Positions 5,996-6,870 of a DNA stretch of 6,870 nucleotides are shown here, one piece after another. Location of the stretch: positions 1 to 6,870 of the forward strand of contig JAAYGJ010000077.1 in NCBI GenBank assembly GCA_012727745.1. Reading direction: 5' to 3'. The number at the start of each line of letters is the position of its first letter. Within the stretch, counting starts at the first letter, position 1. The notes below the pieces were generated by a model that saw only the letters and a program-made list of their open reading frames with translations, was not told the DNA's origin and made no database searches. The position numbers and the translations under genes are program-made. The DNA comes from Clostridia bacterium. Its GTDB lineage: Bacteria; Bacillota; DSM-521; Neomoorellales; Neomoorellaceae.

Positions 5996-6829
5996 TTATT
6001 TATTCTTGCCTAAACTTTTGGCCCGTCTTAGGAGCATATTTAACTCTGCCTCGCTCACCTGGCAAGCACCCAGCTCTGCATGGCTACCCCCTTGCGGTCT
6101 ATGAAAATCAGAACCCCCAGTCACTACCAAGTTGTGTCTAGCAGCCAGTTCCAAATAATAATTGGTACTAATTGGGTCATGCCAGGGATAATAAGCTTCA
6201 ATGCCCTGCAGCCCCTCATCAATTAATTCCCTAATAATACTATCGGCACCGCTCAAACCTGGATGCGCCAGTACTGGTACCCCCCCGGCTGCCAGTATTA
6301 TCTTTATCGCCCTAGCAGGCGGCACTTTGGCCCGGGGAATATAGGCAGCCCGGCCCCTTGACAGCAACTTATTAAAGGCTTCTTCGGCAGAAGGCACCAG
6401 GCCTTTCTGCGCCAATGCCGCAGCTATATGGGGACGGCCCATAGATTCGCCGGCTACTCTTTCTTCCACCTCGGCCACACTGAGGTCATAGCCAAGTTCC
6501 TGCAACCTGCCTATCATCTGATAGTTTCTCCGGCGACGTTCCTGGCGCATGTTTTCCAAGAAGGATACTAGTTGGTCATTATGCCAATCAATATAGTAAC
6601 CCAGGATGTGGATTTCTTTATCATTCCAAACAGTACTTAATTCAACCCCGGGAACCACTTCAATGCCAGTACCCGAACTTGCCTTAAGCGCGTCAGGCAG
6701 ACCGCTAACAGTATCATGATCAGTAATTCCCACAGCGGTTAATCCTATATCCGCAGCCAACTTGATAAGATCCTGAGGTGTCACCGTTCCGTCAGAAGCT
6801 GTCGTATGGGTATGTAAATCGCCCGCCAT
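5996..6829 (-). CDS. PHP-domain metal-dependent phosphoesterase (TrpH/YciV, RNase AM-like)
   Basis: The 277-residue product is a full-length member of the PHP family represented by E. coli YciV/RNase AM and the 3',5'-nucleoside bisphosphatase of Chromobacterium. These hydrolyse phosphate from 3',5'-bisphosphonucleosides or trim RNA 5' ends. All expected metal ligands are present: HTH (H6, H8), D13 in ASDG, TDHD (37-39), E63 in PGVELS, H74 in EIHILGY, H134 in GRPH, H189 in AHPG and D241/H243 in GSDFH. The insertion between about residues 80 and 185 is the usual helical domain of this branch. The start ATG at 6829 is placed by the conserved N-terminus; a GGAG lies 11 nt upstream, rather far. 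No signal peptide is seen, so it is cytosolic. No functional link to B12 synthesis is apparent. The exact substrate cannot be assigned from sequence. Confidence 0.92.
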   Translation of the reverse strand: MAGDLHTHTTASDGTVTPQDLIKLAADIGLTAVGITDHDTVSGLPDALKASSGTGIEVVPGVELSTVWNDKEIHILGYYIDWHNDQLVSFLENMRQERRRRNYQMIGRLQELGYDLSVAEVEERVAGESMGRPHIAAALAQKGLVPSAEEAFNKLLSRGRAAYIPRAKVPPARAIKIILAAGGVPVLAHPGLSGADSIIRELIDEGLQGIEAYYPWHDPISTNYYLELAARHNLVVTGGSDFHRPQGGSHAELGACQVSEAELNMLLRRAKSLGKNK

Positions 6830-6870
6830 TAATACATTTTCTCCATTCTTCCATAATTTATTTTCATAGC
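6829..6870 (-). other. Possible last codons of an upstream gene, coupled to the PHP gene
   Basis: A frame entering from the window edge stays open for 13 codons (AMKINYGRMEKMY) and ends with TAA at 6831-6829, overlapping the PHP start codon as TAATG. This arrangement is typical of translational coupling and would help explain the poorly spaced ribosome site of the PHP gene. With only 13 codons visible it may equally be plain leader sequence. Confidence 0.25.

Overview
The window carries the late part of a vitamin B12 (cobalamin) pathway, all on the minus strand, so biological order runs from right to left. Mixed base composition, Shine-Dalgarno sites close to AGGAGG, frequent TTG/GTG starts and the protein sequences all suggest an anaerobic Gram-positive of the Clostridia (Moorella/Desulfotomaculum-like). 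That placement is inference; no taxonomic marker gene is present.

Right part (about 5681-6870): an intact PHP-domain metal-dependent phosphoesterase gene, possibly coupled to an upstream gene of which only the last codons are visible, then a small gene for a charged, largely helical 86-residue coiled-coil protein of unknown function. Middle (5406-5677): a textbook sigma-A promoter (TTGACT, 17 nt, TATACT), a cobalamin riboswitch aptamer with a clear B12 box, and a 13-bp hairpin plus T-run terminator whose last T directly abuts the ribosome binding site of the first B12 gene. Left part (1-5392): a six-gene operon cobU - cobQ/cbiP - cbiB - cobT - cobS - pduX(partial). Several junctions are tight: cobQ and cbiB overlap, cobT and cobS share TTGA, and 15 nt separate cobS from pduX.

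Together the genes amidate the adenosylated corrin ring (CobQ), attach the aminopropanol linker (CbiB, with PduX supplying threonine phosphate), activate cobinamide with GTP (CobU), activate the lower-ligand base (CobT) and join the halves (CobS). The threonine-phosphate decarboxylase (CobD), alpha-ribazole phosphatase (CobC) and ring-building enzymes are not in the window. The layout implies shut-off of the whole operon by adenosylcobalamin through transcription termination.

The most unusual observation is in the cobyric acid synthase. The glutaminase nucleophile cysteine of its GICGGYQ motif is a serine, nearby glutaminase motifs also depart from consensus, and the Asp of the DIxNM motif in the synthetase domain is Glu. 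The rest of the enzyme looks well preserved. It may be an ammonia-using enzyme or may carry a base-call error. I see no mobile element, CRISPR array, tRNA, rRNA or wholly new system.
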